A stretch of 64,000 bases of DNA from Ferranicluibacter rubi (lineage in GTDB: Bacteria > Pseudomonadota > Alphaproteobacteria > Rhizobiales > Rhizobiaceae), in contig NZ_JAANCM010000002.1 of the NCBI RefSeq assembly GCF_011603255.1, forward strand, positions 518,333 through 582,332, given 5' to 3'. Below the pieces are notes generated by a model. It was not told where the DNA came from, did not search any database, and saw only the letters and a program-made list of their open reading frames with translations. Positions 56,053 to 63,962 of the stretch are shown piece after piece. The position numbers and the translations under genes are program-made. How positions within the stretch are numbered: the first letter of the stretch is position 1; each line of letters opens with the position of its first letter.

Positions 56053-56907
56053 CTAAGGGTTACCGGTTGCAATCGCGGTATCAGCGCGACTCCCCCATTC
56101 CGACCAGGAACCATCGTAGAGCGTATTATCGGTATGTCCAAGGGATTGCAGCGCCAGCGTGATGATCGCCGCCGTGATGCCGGAGCCGCAGCTGGTCACC
56201 ACGGGCTTGTCGAGATCAATTCCGGCGTCAGCAACGAGTTTCTGCAACTCCGGCAGGGACTTGAAGCGGCCATTGGCTGCAAAACCACCGGCCGGCAGAC
56301 TGCGGGCGCCTGGCATATGGCCAGAGCGCATGCCGGCGCGGGGCTCGGCTTCCTCGCCCGTGAAGCGACCGAAGCTGCGGGCATCCGCGACCTGTCGGCG
56401 ACCCTCACCGACGATCTGCGTCATGTCGGTAAAGGACGTCACCGCGCGCTCGTCGAAGGTCGGGTTGAACACGGCCGGAGAGACGAGCGATGTGTCGGTC
56501 GTCACCGGCCGGCCTTCGCTTTTCCAGCCGTCGAGCCCGCCGTCGAGCACGTACACGTCTTTTGCGCCCATCACGCGGAACATCCACCAGGCGCGAGGTG
56601 CGGAGAAGAATCCGGGGCCATCATAGACGACGATCGTATCCGTATCAGCGATGCCCAAGGTCCCGGCGGATGCGGCAAAAGACTCCGGTGCCGGCAGGGT
56701 GTGCGGCAGTCCGCTCGTCGCATCTGACAGTGCATCGTGGTCGAAGAAGATCGCCCCTGGAATATGACCGGCTGCGTATTCCGCTTTCGGATCGCGCTTG
56801 TGCGCCGGCAGGTACCAGGAGGCATCGACGATCCGCAGGGTGGCGCCGCCGAGACGCTCCTGCAGCCAGTCGCCGCTGACGACGAAGGGGCTTTTGTCTT
56901 CACGCAT
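56053..56907 (-). CDS. sseA: 3-Mercaptopyruvate/thiosulfate sulfurtransferase
   Basis: Two-domain rhodanese, 284 residues. Active-site loop in the second domain: TSCGSGITAA (Cys at about residue 240), the CG[S/T]G[V/I]T[A/S] type that signals mercaptopyruvate use. The first domain has RIVDASWYLPAHKRDPKAEY and AGHIPGAIFFD. It moves sulfur to cyanide or thiols. Neighbours cysK and alaX link it to cysteine metabolism. Start choice follows the ATG; ribosome site is weak. Confidence 0.92.
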   Translation of the reverse strand: MREDKSPFVVSGDWLQERLGGATLRIVDASWYLPAHKRDPKAEYAAGHIPGAIFFDHDALSDATSGLPHTLPAPESFAASAGTLGIADTDTIVVYDGPGFFSAPRAWWMFRVMGAKDVYVLDGGLDGWKSEGRPVTTDTSLVSPAVFNPTFDERAVTSFTDMTQIVGEGRRQVADARSFGRFTGEEAEPRAGMRSGHMPGARSLPAGGFAANGRFKSLPELQKLVADAGIDLDKPVVTSCGSGITAAIITLALQSLGHTDNTLYDGSWSEWGSRADTAIATGNP

Positions 56908-56944
56908 ACTGGCAAATCCGTTCTCGGTTCAGGGATGGAAGGGG

Positions 56945-57700
56945 TCAGGCGGCGGTCTCTGGAGGGCCGAAACGGATGCGGAAGCGCCGGTTCTCCTTGC
57001 CCTTCTTCTCGATCTTCGCGATGTGGATGTCGCCCACCTCCTGCGTCTCGGACACATGCGTACCACCGCAGGGCTGGCTGTCGATGGCGGCGTCCTCGCC
57101 GATGCAGACGAGGCTTACGCGGCCGAGACCGACAGGCGGGCGGACATTCTTCGACTTGACGATGTCGGGATTGGCAAGAAGCTCGTCATCCGTAATCCAT
57201 CGCAGCGTGATCGGATGATTTTCGCGAACGAGCGCCATCATCTTCGCGGTCACCGCGTCCTTGTCGATCGTCTCGCTCATATCAAAATCGACCCGGCTCT
57301 CGTCCTCGCCCACCGCGGCACCCGTGATCGGGTAGGGGCAGACGACCGAGAGGAGATGGCAGGCCGTATGCATCCGCATCAGCTTGTAGCGGCGCGGCCA
57401 GTCGATATGCGCCACGATGTCTTCGCCGACCTCCAGCCGCGCCTGCTCCTCGCTGGGCACATGCACGATCACGTCCTTGGTCGCACCCGTCCGTGTGATG
57501 GCGATCTCGATCCGGCTGCCGTCGGAACGTTCCAGAAAACCCAAATCGCCGGGCTGTCCGCCGGATGTCGCATAGAAGCAGGTGCGATCGAGCACGATCC
57601 CACCGTCTTCGAGAACGTCGATCACCCGTCCCTCGCAGGTCGAGAGATAGAAGTCGTCGCGAAACAGGGCTTCGGTTTTTTGCGTGGTGGACACTGTCAT
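56945..57700 (-). CDS. alaX: Alanyl-tRNA editing protein AlaX (type II)
   Basis: Free-standing editing enzyme that hydrolyses Ser-tRNA-Ala (and Gly-tRNA-Ala). The 251-residue protein has YATSGGQPGDLGF, the zinc motif HTACHLL (HxxxH) near residue 125 and SQPCGGTHVSETQEVG (Cys and His ligands) near residue 220. I chose the ATG at 57700; an ATG 33 bases upstream lies inside cysK. It begins 4 bases after the cysK stop, so it is coupled to the cysteine synthase gene. Confidence 0.9.
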   Translation of the reverse strand: MTVSTTQKTEALFRDDFYLSTCEGRVIDVLEDGGIVLDRTCFYATSGGQPGDLGFLERSDGSRIEIAITRTGATKDVIVHVPSEEQARLEVGEDIVAHIDWPRRYKLMRMHTACHLLSVVCPYPITGAAVGEDESRVDFDMSETIDKDAVTAKMMALVRENHPITLRWITDDELLANPDIVKSKNVRPPVGLGRVSLVCIGEDAAIDSQPCGGTHVSETQEVGDIHIAKIEKKGKENRRFRIRFGPPETAA

Positions 57701-57704
57701 GACG

Positions 57705-58748
57705 TCAGGCACTTGCCGCTTCGTAGGGGACATCGATCTTGCTGTGCCGGGTCAGGAAGTCTGGAACCGGCAGGCCCTTGGATTTCAGGAAATCCGGATT
57801 GAACAGCTTCGACTGGTAGCGATTGCCATAGTCGCAGAGGATCGTCACGATCGTATGTCCCGGCCCAAGATCCCGCGCCATCCGGATCGCGCCGGCGATG
57901 TTGATGCCGGAGGAACCACCGAGGCAAAGGCCTTCCTTCTCGATCAGGTCAAACACCAGCGGAACCGCTTCGGCGTCGGGGATGCGGTAGGAATAGTCCG
58001 GTGTGAACCCTTCTAGGTTTGCCGTGATACGGCCTTGACCAATGCCTTCGGTGATCGAACTGCCCGGTGCCGAAAACTCGCCCTCGGTATAGTAGCTGAA
58101 AAGGGCGGCCCCTTCCGGGTCTGCCAGTCCGATCTTGATATCCGGATTGAACCCGCGCAGGCCCTCTGCGACACCGGCAAGCGTTCCGCCAGAGCCGACC
58201 GCGCAGATGAAGCCATCGACCTTGCCGTCGGTGTCGCGCCAGATTTCGGGTGCCGTCGTCTCGACATGTGCCGCCCGGTTGGCCGTGTTGTCGAACTGGT
58301 TGGCCCAAATCGCGCCGTTCGGCTCGGTCCGCGCCAGCTGCTCGGCGAGGCGGCCGGAGAGTTTTACGTAATTGTTCGGATTACGGTAGGGAACGGCGGG
58401 AACCTCGACAAGCTCCGCCCCCAGCAGCTTCAGCGCGTCCTTCTTTTCCTGGCTCTGCGTTTCCGGGATGACGATGACAGTACGATAGCCGAGCGCCTGC
58501 GCCACGAGCGCAAGACCGATCCCGGTATTGCCGGCCGTTCCCTCGACGATGACGCCGCCCGGGCGCAACGTGCCCTGACGTTCCGCTTCGCGAATGATGA
58601 AGAGCGCCGCGCGGTCCTTCACCGACTGTCCGGGATTGAGAAACTCAGCCTTTCCGAGAATCGTGCAGCCGGTCGCATCCGATGCCGCCTTCAAGCGGAT
58701 GAGAGGCGTGTTGCCGATGGCGTCGAGAACGGAATTCAGTGCGGGCAT
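57705..58748 (-). CDS. cysK: Cysteine synthase A
   Basis: O-acetylserine sulfhydrylase, 347 residues: PLP Lys in NPGQSVKDRAALFI, phosphate loop EGTAGNTGIGLAL, and substrate segments GSGGTLAGVAEGL. It starts MPALNSVLDAIGNTPLIRLK. The frame continues upstream without sense; GGAG upstream supports the ATG at 58748. The C-terminal extension is longer than the E. coli enzyme, as in rhizobia. Head of the cysK-alaX-sseA-GNAT cluster, divergent from the chrR-like gene. Confidence 0.93.
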   Translation of the reverse strand: MPALNSVLDAIGNTPLIRLKAASDATGCTILGKAEFLNPGQSVKDRAALFIIREAERQGTLRPGGVIVEGTAGNTGIGLALVAQALGYRTVIVIPETQSQEKKDALKLLGAELVEVPAVPYRNPNNYVKLSGRLAEQLARTEPNGAIWANQFDNTANRAAHVETTAPEIWRDTDGKVDGFICAVGSGGTLAGVAEGLRGFNPDIKIGLADPEGAALFSYYTEGEFSAPGSSITEGIGQGRITANLEGFTPDYSYRIPDAEAVPLVFDLIEKEGLCLGGSSGINIAGAIRMARDLGPGHTIVTILCDYGNRYQSKLFNPDFLKSKGLPVPDFLTRHSKIDVPYEAASA

Positions 58749-58972
58749 GTGTGGGACCTCTTGAAGGAGAATCGCAATGGAAGCGTTGGCGGGCTTCAGC
58801 GCAACATAGCCGGACGCGAGGCGGCGGCAAGGTCGGCAGAGAAACGCGGCGGAATTCCGCGGATGGTGTTGGCTTCTTTTGCCGTTGCAAAGAGCAGGCT
58901 GCAAGGAAAACGGTTTTGCAAGGCGGCGCTCCGGCGCAATATTTGTCTCGAAGCGCACAAAGCACAATTCGG

Positions 58973-59002
58973 TGATCCATGGCGAAGACAGGATCGTAAG
59001 AA
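58973..59002 (+). promoter_or_regulatory. Sigma-E (RpoE/ChrR type) promoter candidate
   Basis: TGATCC-N18-TAAGAA exactly fits the Rhodobacter sigma-E promoter (singlet-oxygen regulon). It is 51 bases before the chrR-like ATG, in the 305-base gap from cysK. Recognition by an unseen sigma factor is inferred. Confidence 0.6.
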
Positions 59003-59053
59003 ATCATTATCGTCTAAGGGAGGCCCTCGCGAGGGGGCGGTGGACAGAGTGTG

Positions 59054-59704
59054 ATGACGACGAGTGAACTCGATACGGTAGATGCGCTGATGGCGCATTA
59101 TGCGGCTGGTATTCTGCCAGAGCCTGCTCGCGTTCTCGTTGCAGCGCATCTCGAACTGCAGTCTGCCAATCGGCAAACGGTCGCGGCATTCGAGGCAGTG
59201 GCCGGAGATCTCGTTGAGACGCTCGAACCGTCACCGCTGTCCGATCCCGAAAGCAGCATCGCTGCTATCCTTTCAAGTCTTCCTCTATCGCTCTCCACAG
59301 CGCCGAGCCCCCACCATCCTGATAACGAGGAATGGCCAGCGGTGTTGCGCGCGTTTGCCGGCTTCGACAGGCACGATATGCCTTGGCGCTGGAAGCTTCC
59401 CGGGTTGAAAGAATATGCGCTGGGCAAAATCGACGGCTGCGATGTCTCGTTTTATCGCATCCGGCCGGGCCGGGCCATTCCAGAGCATACGCATGAGGGT
59501 TTCGAGCTGTCGCTGGTGTTGCATGGCGCTTTCAGCGATGTCAGAGGCCGTTTTGGTCGGGGCGATATCTCTGTTGCCGACGACAGTCTGGATCATCGTC
59601 CGATCGCCGAGAGCGGCGAACACTGTATCGTTTTCGCGGTGACCGATGCACCGGTCAAATTGCGTGGCTCCCTCAGCCGCCGCCTTGGCGACCTGATCGG
59701 CTAA
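59054..59704 (+). CDS. ChrR-like cupin (anti-sigma factor family), degenerate zinc site
   Basis: 216-residue protein of the ChrR family: N-terminal anti-sigma domain (about 1-85) joined to a cupin (about 100-190). In ChrR the N-terminal domain holds zinc through His and Cys residues in an HxxxCxxC pattern; here the site reads HLELQSAN, with both Cys missing. The cupin metal site is intact: HTHEGFE and DHRPI. A Pro/Ser-rich linker separates the domains. No sigma factor gene is adjacent. GTG at 59051 is an alternative start. Confidence 0.85.
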   Translation: MTTSELDTVDALMAHYAAGILPEPARVLVAAHLELQSANRQTVAAFEAVAGDLVETLEPSPLSDPESSIAAILSSLPLSLSTAPSPHHPDNEEWPAVLRAFAGFDRHDMPWRWKLPGLKEYALGKIDGCDVSFYRIRPGRAIPEHTHEGFELSLVLHGAFSDVRGRFGRGDISVADDSLDHRPIAESGEHCIVFAVTDAPVKLRGSLSRRLGDLIG

Positions 59705-59803
59705 AACGCCGCACGGAACGCGTCTTTCCGGATATCGCCGCCGCTCTACTTCATCACCAGATCAATGGAAACAGGCATATCGCGCGCCTGGGAGAAACGG
59801 AAC

Positions 59804-60643
59804 ATGTCGTCTTTCATCGCACGCCCGGAACATGGTCTTGCCTGGGTCACGGGCGCCAGCTCGGGCATCGGTCGGGCGCTGGCCCTGAAGCTGGTGGCCG
59901 AAGGCTTCGGCGTGGTGGTCACCGCGCGCAGCCATGACAAGCTGGTGGCCCTGCAGCGCGAGGCGACGGCTCCCGGCCGCATCATCGTGCTCGACGGCGA
60001 CGTGACCGATCCTGAAGATATGGAACGGGTAATCGCCTCGATCGAATATGATCACGGCACGTTGGCGCTGGTGGCGCTCAATGCCGGCGTCTTCAAGCCC
60101 GTTCATGGCGAGGATCTGCATCTCGAAGACTTTCAGGAGACCTTCTCGGTCAATCTGAACGGCGTGGTGAATTGCCTGCTGCCCGCGATCCGCCACATGA
60201 AGGTGCGCGGACAGGGACAGATCGCCATCGTCTCCTCCGTCACCGGCTATGGCGGCCTGCCGACAAGCGGCGCTTATGGTGCGACGAAAGCCGCCCTGAT
60301 CAATATGGCGGAAAGTCTCAAGTTCGATCTCGACAAGCAGGGCATACGCATTCAGGTGGTCAATCCTGGCTTCGTAGATACGCCGGCAACCAAGGAAAAC
60401 GCCTTCCCCATGCCGGCATTGGTCTCGCCGGAAGAGGCTGCAGGCGCGATCGTTGCGGGACTTCAGGGCTCGGGTTTCGAGATCACCTTTCCTAAGCGCT
60501 TCACCTATGTCCTCAAGTTCATCAACATCCTGCCCTATTGGCTGTATTTCCCGCTCGTCAATGCTGCAACGGGCTGGAAGAAGCGCCCGTCCGTCAAGGC
60601 GCGGCTGCCGGGCGGTAAGCCGGAAGAGCCTCAGGCCGTGTGA
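59804..60643 (+). CDS. Short-chain dehydrogenase/reductase
   Basis: 279-residue NAD(P)-dependent oxidoreductase. TGASSGIGRALALKL is the nucleotide motif, NAGVFKP follows, catalytic SS and YGATK (YxxxK) are at about residues 145-165. The C terminus has FTYVLKFINILPYWLYFPLV, a hydrophobic tail found in SDRs linked to ChrR/fatty acid clusters. I chose the ATG at 59804 with GGGAG upstream. It lies 100 bases after the chrR-like gene, perhaps co-transcribed. It converges with mdtI with 13 bases overlap. Confidence 0.88.
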   Translation: MSSFIARPEHGLAWVTGASSGIGRALALKLVAEGFGVVVTARSHDKLVALQREATAPGRIIVLDGDVTDPEDMERVIASIEYDHGTLALVALNAGVFKPVHGEDLHLEDFQETFSVNLNGVVNCLLPAIRHMKVRGQGQIAIVSSVTGYGGLPTSGAYGATKAALINMAESLKFDLDKQGIRIQVVNPGFVDTPATKENAFPMPALVSPEEAAGAIVAGLQGSGFEITFPKRFTYVLKFINILPYWLYFPLVNAATGWKKRPSVKARLPGGKPEEPQAV

Positions 60644-60957
60644 AGCACGAGCACGGCGCCGAACACGAGCGCAAGCCCGACCCAGCCGATCGGCTTCAAT
60701 TGCTGCTTGAACAGCAACCGCGCGCTGATAGCGGTTCCGAAAATTCCGGTCGCGCCGAGAATACCGTAGGCGACGGCGAGGTCCATGCCGCGCACGGCTT
60801 CCGCCAGAAGCGCGAAAGCCACGAGCACCAGCAGGATCGACAGAAACCCCCAGCCCTTGCGGGAGAAGCCTTCGGATTTGCTGGAGGCGAGGTTTGCGGC
60901 AACATCGAACAGGCCCGCGAGGACGGCGAGGATGAAGGGCAGCTCAGGCAGGCTCAT
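60631..60957 (-). CDS. MdtI-like small multidrug resistance (SMR) subunit
   Basis: 108-residue protein with four membrane helices. LPFILAVLAGLFDVAANLAS and GMDLAVAYGILGATGIFGTA follow the E. coli MdtI pattern (spermidine export). It overlaps mdtJ-like by 14 bases; the two form a heterodimer in E. coli. The key Glu of SMR helix 1 is replaced by Asp (LFDVAAN), which also differs from MdtI. Substrate is unknown here. Confidence 0.82.
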   Translation of the reverse strand: MSLPELPFILAVLAGLFDVAANLASSKSEGFSRKGWGFLSILLVLVAFALLAEAVRGMDLAVAYGILGATGIFGTAISARLLFKQQLKPIGWVGLALVFGAVLVLHTA

Positions 60958-61348
60958 CGGTGGCCTCCGCAGGTGCGGTTCCATGGTCCTCGCCCGCATT
61001 GACGAGGATGATGCCGAGAACGGCCATGGCCAGCCCGATGAACTCCCGGAGGCTGAGGTCGTGGTGGAAGAAGAACACCGACACGAGTGTGATCAGCGCA
61101 ATGCCTGACCCTTCCCAGATGGCATAGGCCACGCCGACCGGCAGGGTTCGCACGGCCTTCGCCAGACAGACATAGGAAAGCGCAATCGCCACATACATGA
61201 CGATGTAGCCGCCCATTCCACCGGAAACGCTGGCGGCTTTCATGACGGTGAGGCCGATCACCTCAATGACGATGGCGAGCGCAAGGTAGAGCCAGGCAAG
61301 CCGGCGAGCGCCGCGCAGGCCGGCGGGCAGGGACGGTTCGTGTGTCAT
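60944..61348 (-). CDS. MdtJ-like small multidrug resistance (SMR) subunit
   Basis: 134-residue membrane protein with four helices. WLYLALAIVIEVIGLTVMKA carries the conserved SMR Glu, and GVAYAIWEGSGIALITLVSV closely fits MdtJ. The C terminus (EDHGTAPAEATDEPA) is an added acidic tail. It is translationally coupled to the mdtI-like gene and follows the MFS gene by only 6 bases, so transcription may run cfa-MFS-mdtJ-mdtI. Confidence 0.84.
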   Translation of the reverse strand: MTHEPSLPAGLRGARRLAWLYLALAIVIEVIGLTVMKAASVSGGMGGYIVMYVAIALSYVCLAKAVRTLPVGVAYAIWEGSGIALITLVSVFFFHHDLSLREFIGLAMAVLGIILVNAGEDHGTAPAEATDEPA

Positions 61349-61354
61349 GATCTC

Positions 61355-62716
61355 TCAGGCGGTCGGTGCGATCGCTTCGCGTAGCTGACGCTGCATGCGT
61401 TCGTCCAGCGGAAATGTCCACATCAGCGCGATGGCGCAGAGTTTCAACGCGACCGGCACCCAGGCATAAAGCGCTGCGAGCGCGAACAGCGCATCGGGGC
61501 TGTTATCCGCACCTGCCGCGGGGTCGAACCCGGCCGCAGACAGGATGGGAAAGACCAGCCCGGCGCCGATCGCCAGCGACAGCTTCGTCGCCAGCCCCCA
61601 AGCCGCGAAGTAGAAGCCGCCCCGCTGTTCGCCGGAGACGGCCGTATCCGCATCGATGACATCGGCCTGGATGGATGGCGGAAGTGCCAGATCGAACCCG
61701 AGGAGAATGCCCGTGACGACGCAGATAGCGCCAAAGCCGTAGAGGCTACCCGGCGGCAGGAGCGGCGCCAGAAGGAAGACGGCACAGGCGACGAGCATGG
61801 CGACGGACCAGGCGCGGTGCTTGCCGAAGCGGGCGGCACAGACACTGGCAAGCGGCACACCGCCGATGGCGCAGAGGAAGTAGAGAAACAACAGCGGCCC
61901 GCGCATCTCCGGCAAGCCAAGCCGCGCGGAGACGAAGTAGAGAAACAGCGTCGCCGGAATGCCGTTTGCCAGGCCGTTGAGGAAATAGGCAAGGACCAGC
62001 CGCAGAAACGGTTTGTTGCTCGCGAGAAAGCGCAGTGCATCCGGCAGTGACAGCCGCTCCTGCGTGCGGTTCTCGGGCTCCGGCACCATACGGACGGTCA
62101 GGCCGCCGAGGATGAGCAAGCCGAGGCCGACGACGATGCCAAGCACCGCCAGACCGGAAAGCCCCTTCTGCTCGAAGCCGATGGCAAAAGGCAAGACGAT
62201 GGCGATCAGCGTGCCGATCAGCGTAAAGGTCTCGCGGAAGGCGGAGAGCCGGGTGCGCCCATGATAGTCGCCGACGAGCTCCGCGCCCCAGGCGGAGTAG
62301 GGCACCATGGCCATGGTGAAGCCGAGCGACACGACGCATCCCCAGAACCCGAGCCATCCGGCACCCGCCGTCTCTGCCGGCCAGTAGAGCATGACGGCGG
62401 CAAGGGCCGCGACCGGAAGCGACATCAGGAACAGCAGCCGGCGGCGGCCGAAGGCGGGGTCCATGCGGTCGGCAGCGTAACCCACCAGCGGGTCCGAGAT
62501 CGCGTCGAAGAGGCGGATCAACAGGATCACCCAACCAGCCGTCGCGATCGGAACGCCAAGCGTCTCGGTGTAGTAGGTCGGCACGAGCGAGTAGAGAGGA
62601 AGCCCGAGCGCTGCGAGCGGTGCGGCGGGGAGGGCGTAGGCGAGGAGGACGCGCAGCGGGAGCTTTGCGTCCGAAAGACGGGCGGATGTGCCCCGCCCGT
62701 CCGGAAGATCACTCAT
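61355..62716 (-). CDS. GPH-type MFS transporter
   Basis: About 453-residue transporter with 12 membrane helices. The GPH-family pattern LFDAISDPLVGYAADRMDPA, GRRRLLFLMSLP, VPYSAWGAELVGDY, HGRTRLSAFRETF is clear (glycoside-pentoside-hexuronide:cation symporter class). ATG at 62716 is chosen, MSDLPDG; the frame runs further upstream into cfa. It overlaps the cfa stop by 8 bases, so the two are one unit. In sigma-E regulons of related bacteria such a transporter accompanies Cfa-type methylases; substrate is unknown. Confidence 0.88.
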   Translation of the reverse strand: MSDLPDGRGTSARLSDAKLPLRVLLAYALPAAPLAALGLPLYSLVPTYYTETLGVPIATAGWVILLIRLFDAISDPLVGYAADRMDPAFGRRRLLFLMSLPVAALAAVMLYWPAETAGAGWLGFWGCVVSLGFTMAMVPYSAWGAELVGDYHGRTRLSAFRETFTLIGTLIAIVLPFAIGFEQKGLSGLAVLGIVVGLGLLILGGLTVRMVPEPENRTQERLSLPDALRFLASNKPFLRLVLAYFLNGLANGIPATLFLYFVSARLGLPEMRGPLLFLYFLCAIGGVPLASVCAARFGKHRAWSVAMLVACAVFLLAPLLPPGSLYGFGAICVVTGILLGFDLALPPSIQADVIDADTAVSGEQRGGFYFAAWGLATKLSLAIGAGLVFPILSAAGFDPAAGADNSPDALFALAALYAWVPVALKLCAIALMWTFPLDERMQRQLREAIAPTA

Positions 62717-63962
62717 AGACGACCTGTCGGACGTCGATATTCTTCGCGCGGAACCCGGCTTCGCAATAAAACAGGTAGAACTCCCAGAGCCGCTTGAAGC
62801 GGATATCGAAGCCCAGCGGCTCGATCTTCGGCCAAACCGACCAGAAGCGCTCCCGCCATTCTGCAAGCGTTCGGGCATAGTCGAGGCCGAAGCCGAGATC
62901 TCCGACCATATTCAGTCTGACCTTGGAGCCGAGCGAAACCAGATGCTCGCGCGTCGGCAGCATGCCGCCGGGGAAGACATATTTCTGGATGAAATCGGGA
63001 TTGGCGCGATATTCGCGATAGGATTCTGGCTTGATGGTGATGATCTGCAGACCGGCACGACCGCCCGGCTTCAGGCAGCGACGGACCTGCGAGAAATAGG
63101 TCGGCCAGTATTTTTCGCCGACGGCCTCGAACATCTCGATGGAGACGACCTTGTCATAGGTTCCCGCTTCGTCGCGATAGTCCTGAAACTTGATGTCGAC
63201 CTTGTCGGAAAGACCGGCCTTCTCCATCCGGGCGCGGGCGAAATCGAGCTGCTCGCGGCTGATCGTCAGGCCCGTTACACGGCAGCCGATTTCACCGGCC
63301 GCATATTCTGCGAAGCCACCCCAGCCGCAGCCGATTTCAAGCACATGGTCGCCCGGCCCGATACCCGCGGCATCGGCCAACGCCTTGTACTTCGCCCGCT
63401 GGGCAGACTGGAGGTCGTTCGCGCCCGTCGCGTAGAGCGCCGAGGAGTAGGTCATCGACGGATCGAGCCATTGCGCATAGAACGCGTTGCCCAGGTCGTA
63501 ATGGGCGGAGATGTTGCGCTTGGAGCCCGCCTTCGTGTTGGCGTTCATCCAGTGACGCATTTTCTCGACGAAGCGCAAAATGCCGCGGGCGCCGTTCGGG
63601 AAGTGGCGGCCCATCTCCGCATTGACGAGGAAGAGCTCGAGGAATGCCCCGACATCAGGGCTGTCCCAGTCGCTATCCATGTAGCTTTCGGCCACACCGA
63701 TGGTTCCGTTGGTCAGCGCACGCTGGGGCAGGTTCCAATTGTGCAACGTCACGGCTGCCTCGGGGCCCTGCGATCGGCCCTTGATAACGAAGGTCCGGCC
63801 GTCGGGCAGCGTCAGTTGCAGGCAGCCTGCCTCCATATTGACAAGGCCGCGAAGCACCATCTGAGCTTTCGCCGGCAAGCCTTTAATAAAACGAGAAATA
63901 TTGTCCTTGGACAAACGCTCTGCGGGCGACTTTTCATCGCGCCATGTTTCAGCTGAACGCAT
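62709..63962 (-). CDS. Cyclopropane-fatty-acyl-phospholipid synthase family protein
   Basis: SAM-dependent methylase acting on unsaturated acyl chains of membrane lipids; 417 residues. ISAHYDLGNAFYAQWLDPSM, SAM motif VLEIGCGWGGFAEYAA near residue 190, YDKVVSIEMFEAVGEKYWPT, and FIQKYVFPGG-MLPT are typical. The gene is complete within the window, starting at ATG 63962. A DUF1365 or flavin amine oxidase partner, if present, would lie beyond the edge. It may be a housekeeping Cfa or the sigma-E-linked UfaM-type enzyme; context favours the latter, weakly. Confidence 0.9.
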   Translation of the reverse strand: MRSAETWRDEKSPAERLSKDNISRFIKGLPAKAQMVLRGLVNMEAGCLQLTLPDGRTFVIKGRSQGPEAAVTLHNWNLPQRALTNGTIGVAESYMDSDWDSPDVGAFLELFLVNAEMGRHFPNGARGILRFVEKMRHWMNANTKAGSKRNISAHYDLGNAFYAQWLDPSMTYSSALYATGANDLQSAQRAKYKALADAAGIGPGDHVLEIGCGWGGFAEYAAGEIGCRVTGLTISREQLDFARARMEKAGLSDKVDIKFQDYRDEAGTYDKVVSIEMFEAVGEKYWPTYFSQVRRCLKPGGRAGLQIITIKPESYREYRANPDFIQKYVFPGGMLPTREHLVSLGSKVRLNMVGDLGFGLDYARTLAEWRERFWSVWPKIEPLGFDIRFKRLWEFYLFYCEAGFRAKNIDVRQVVYE

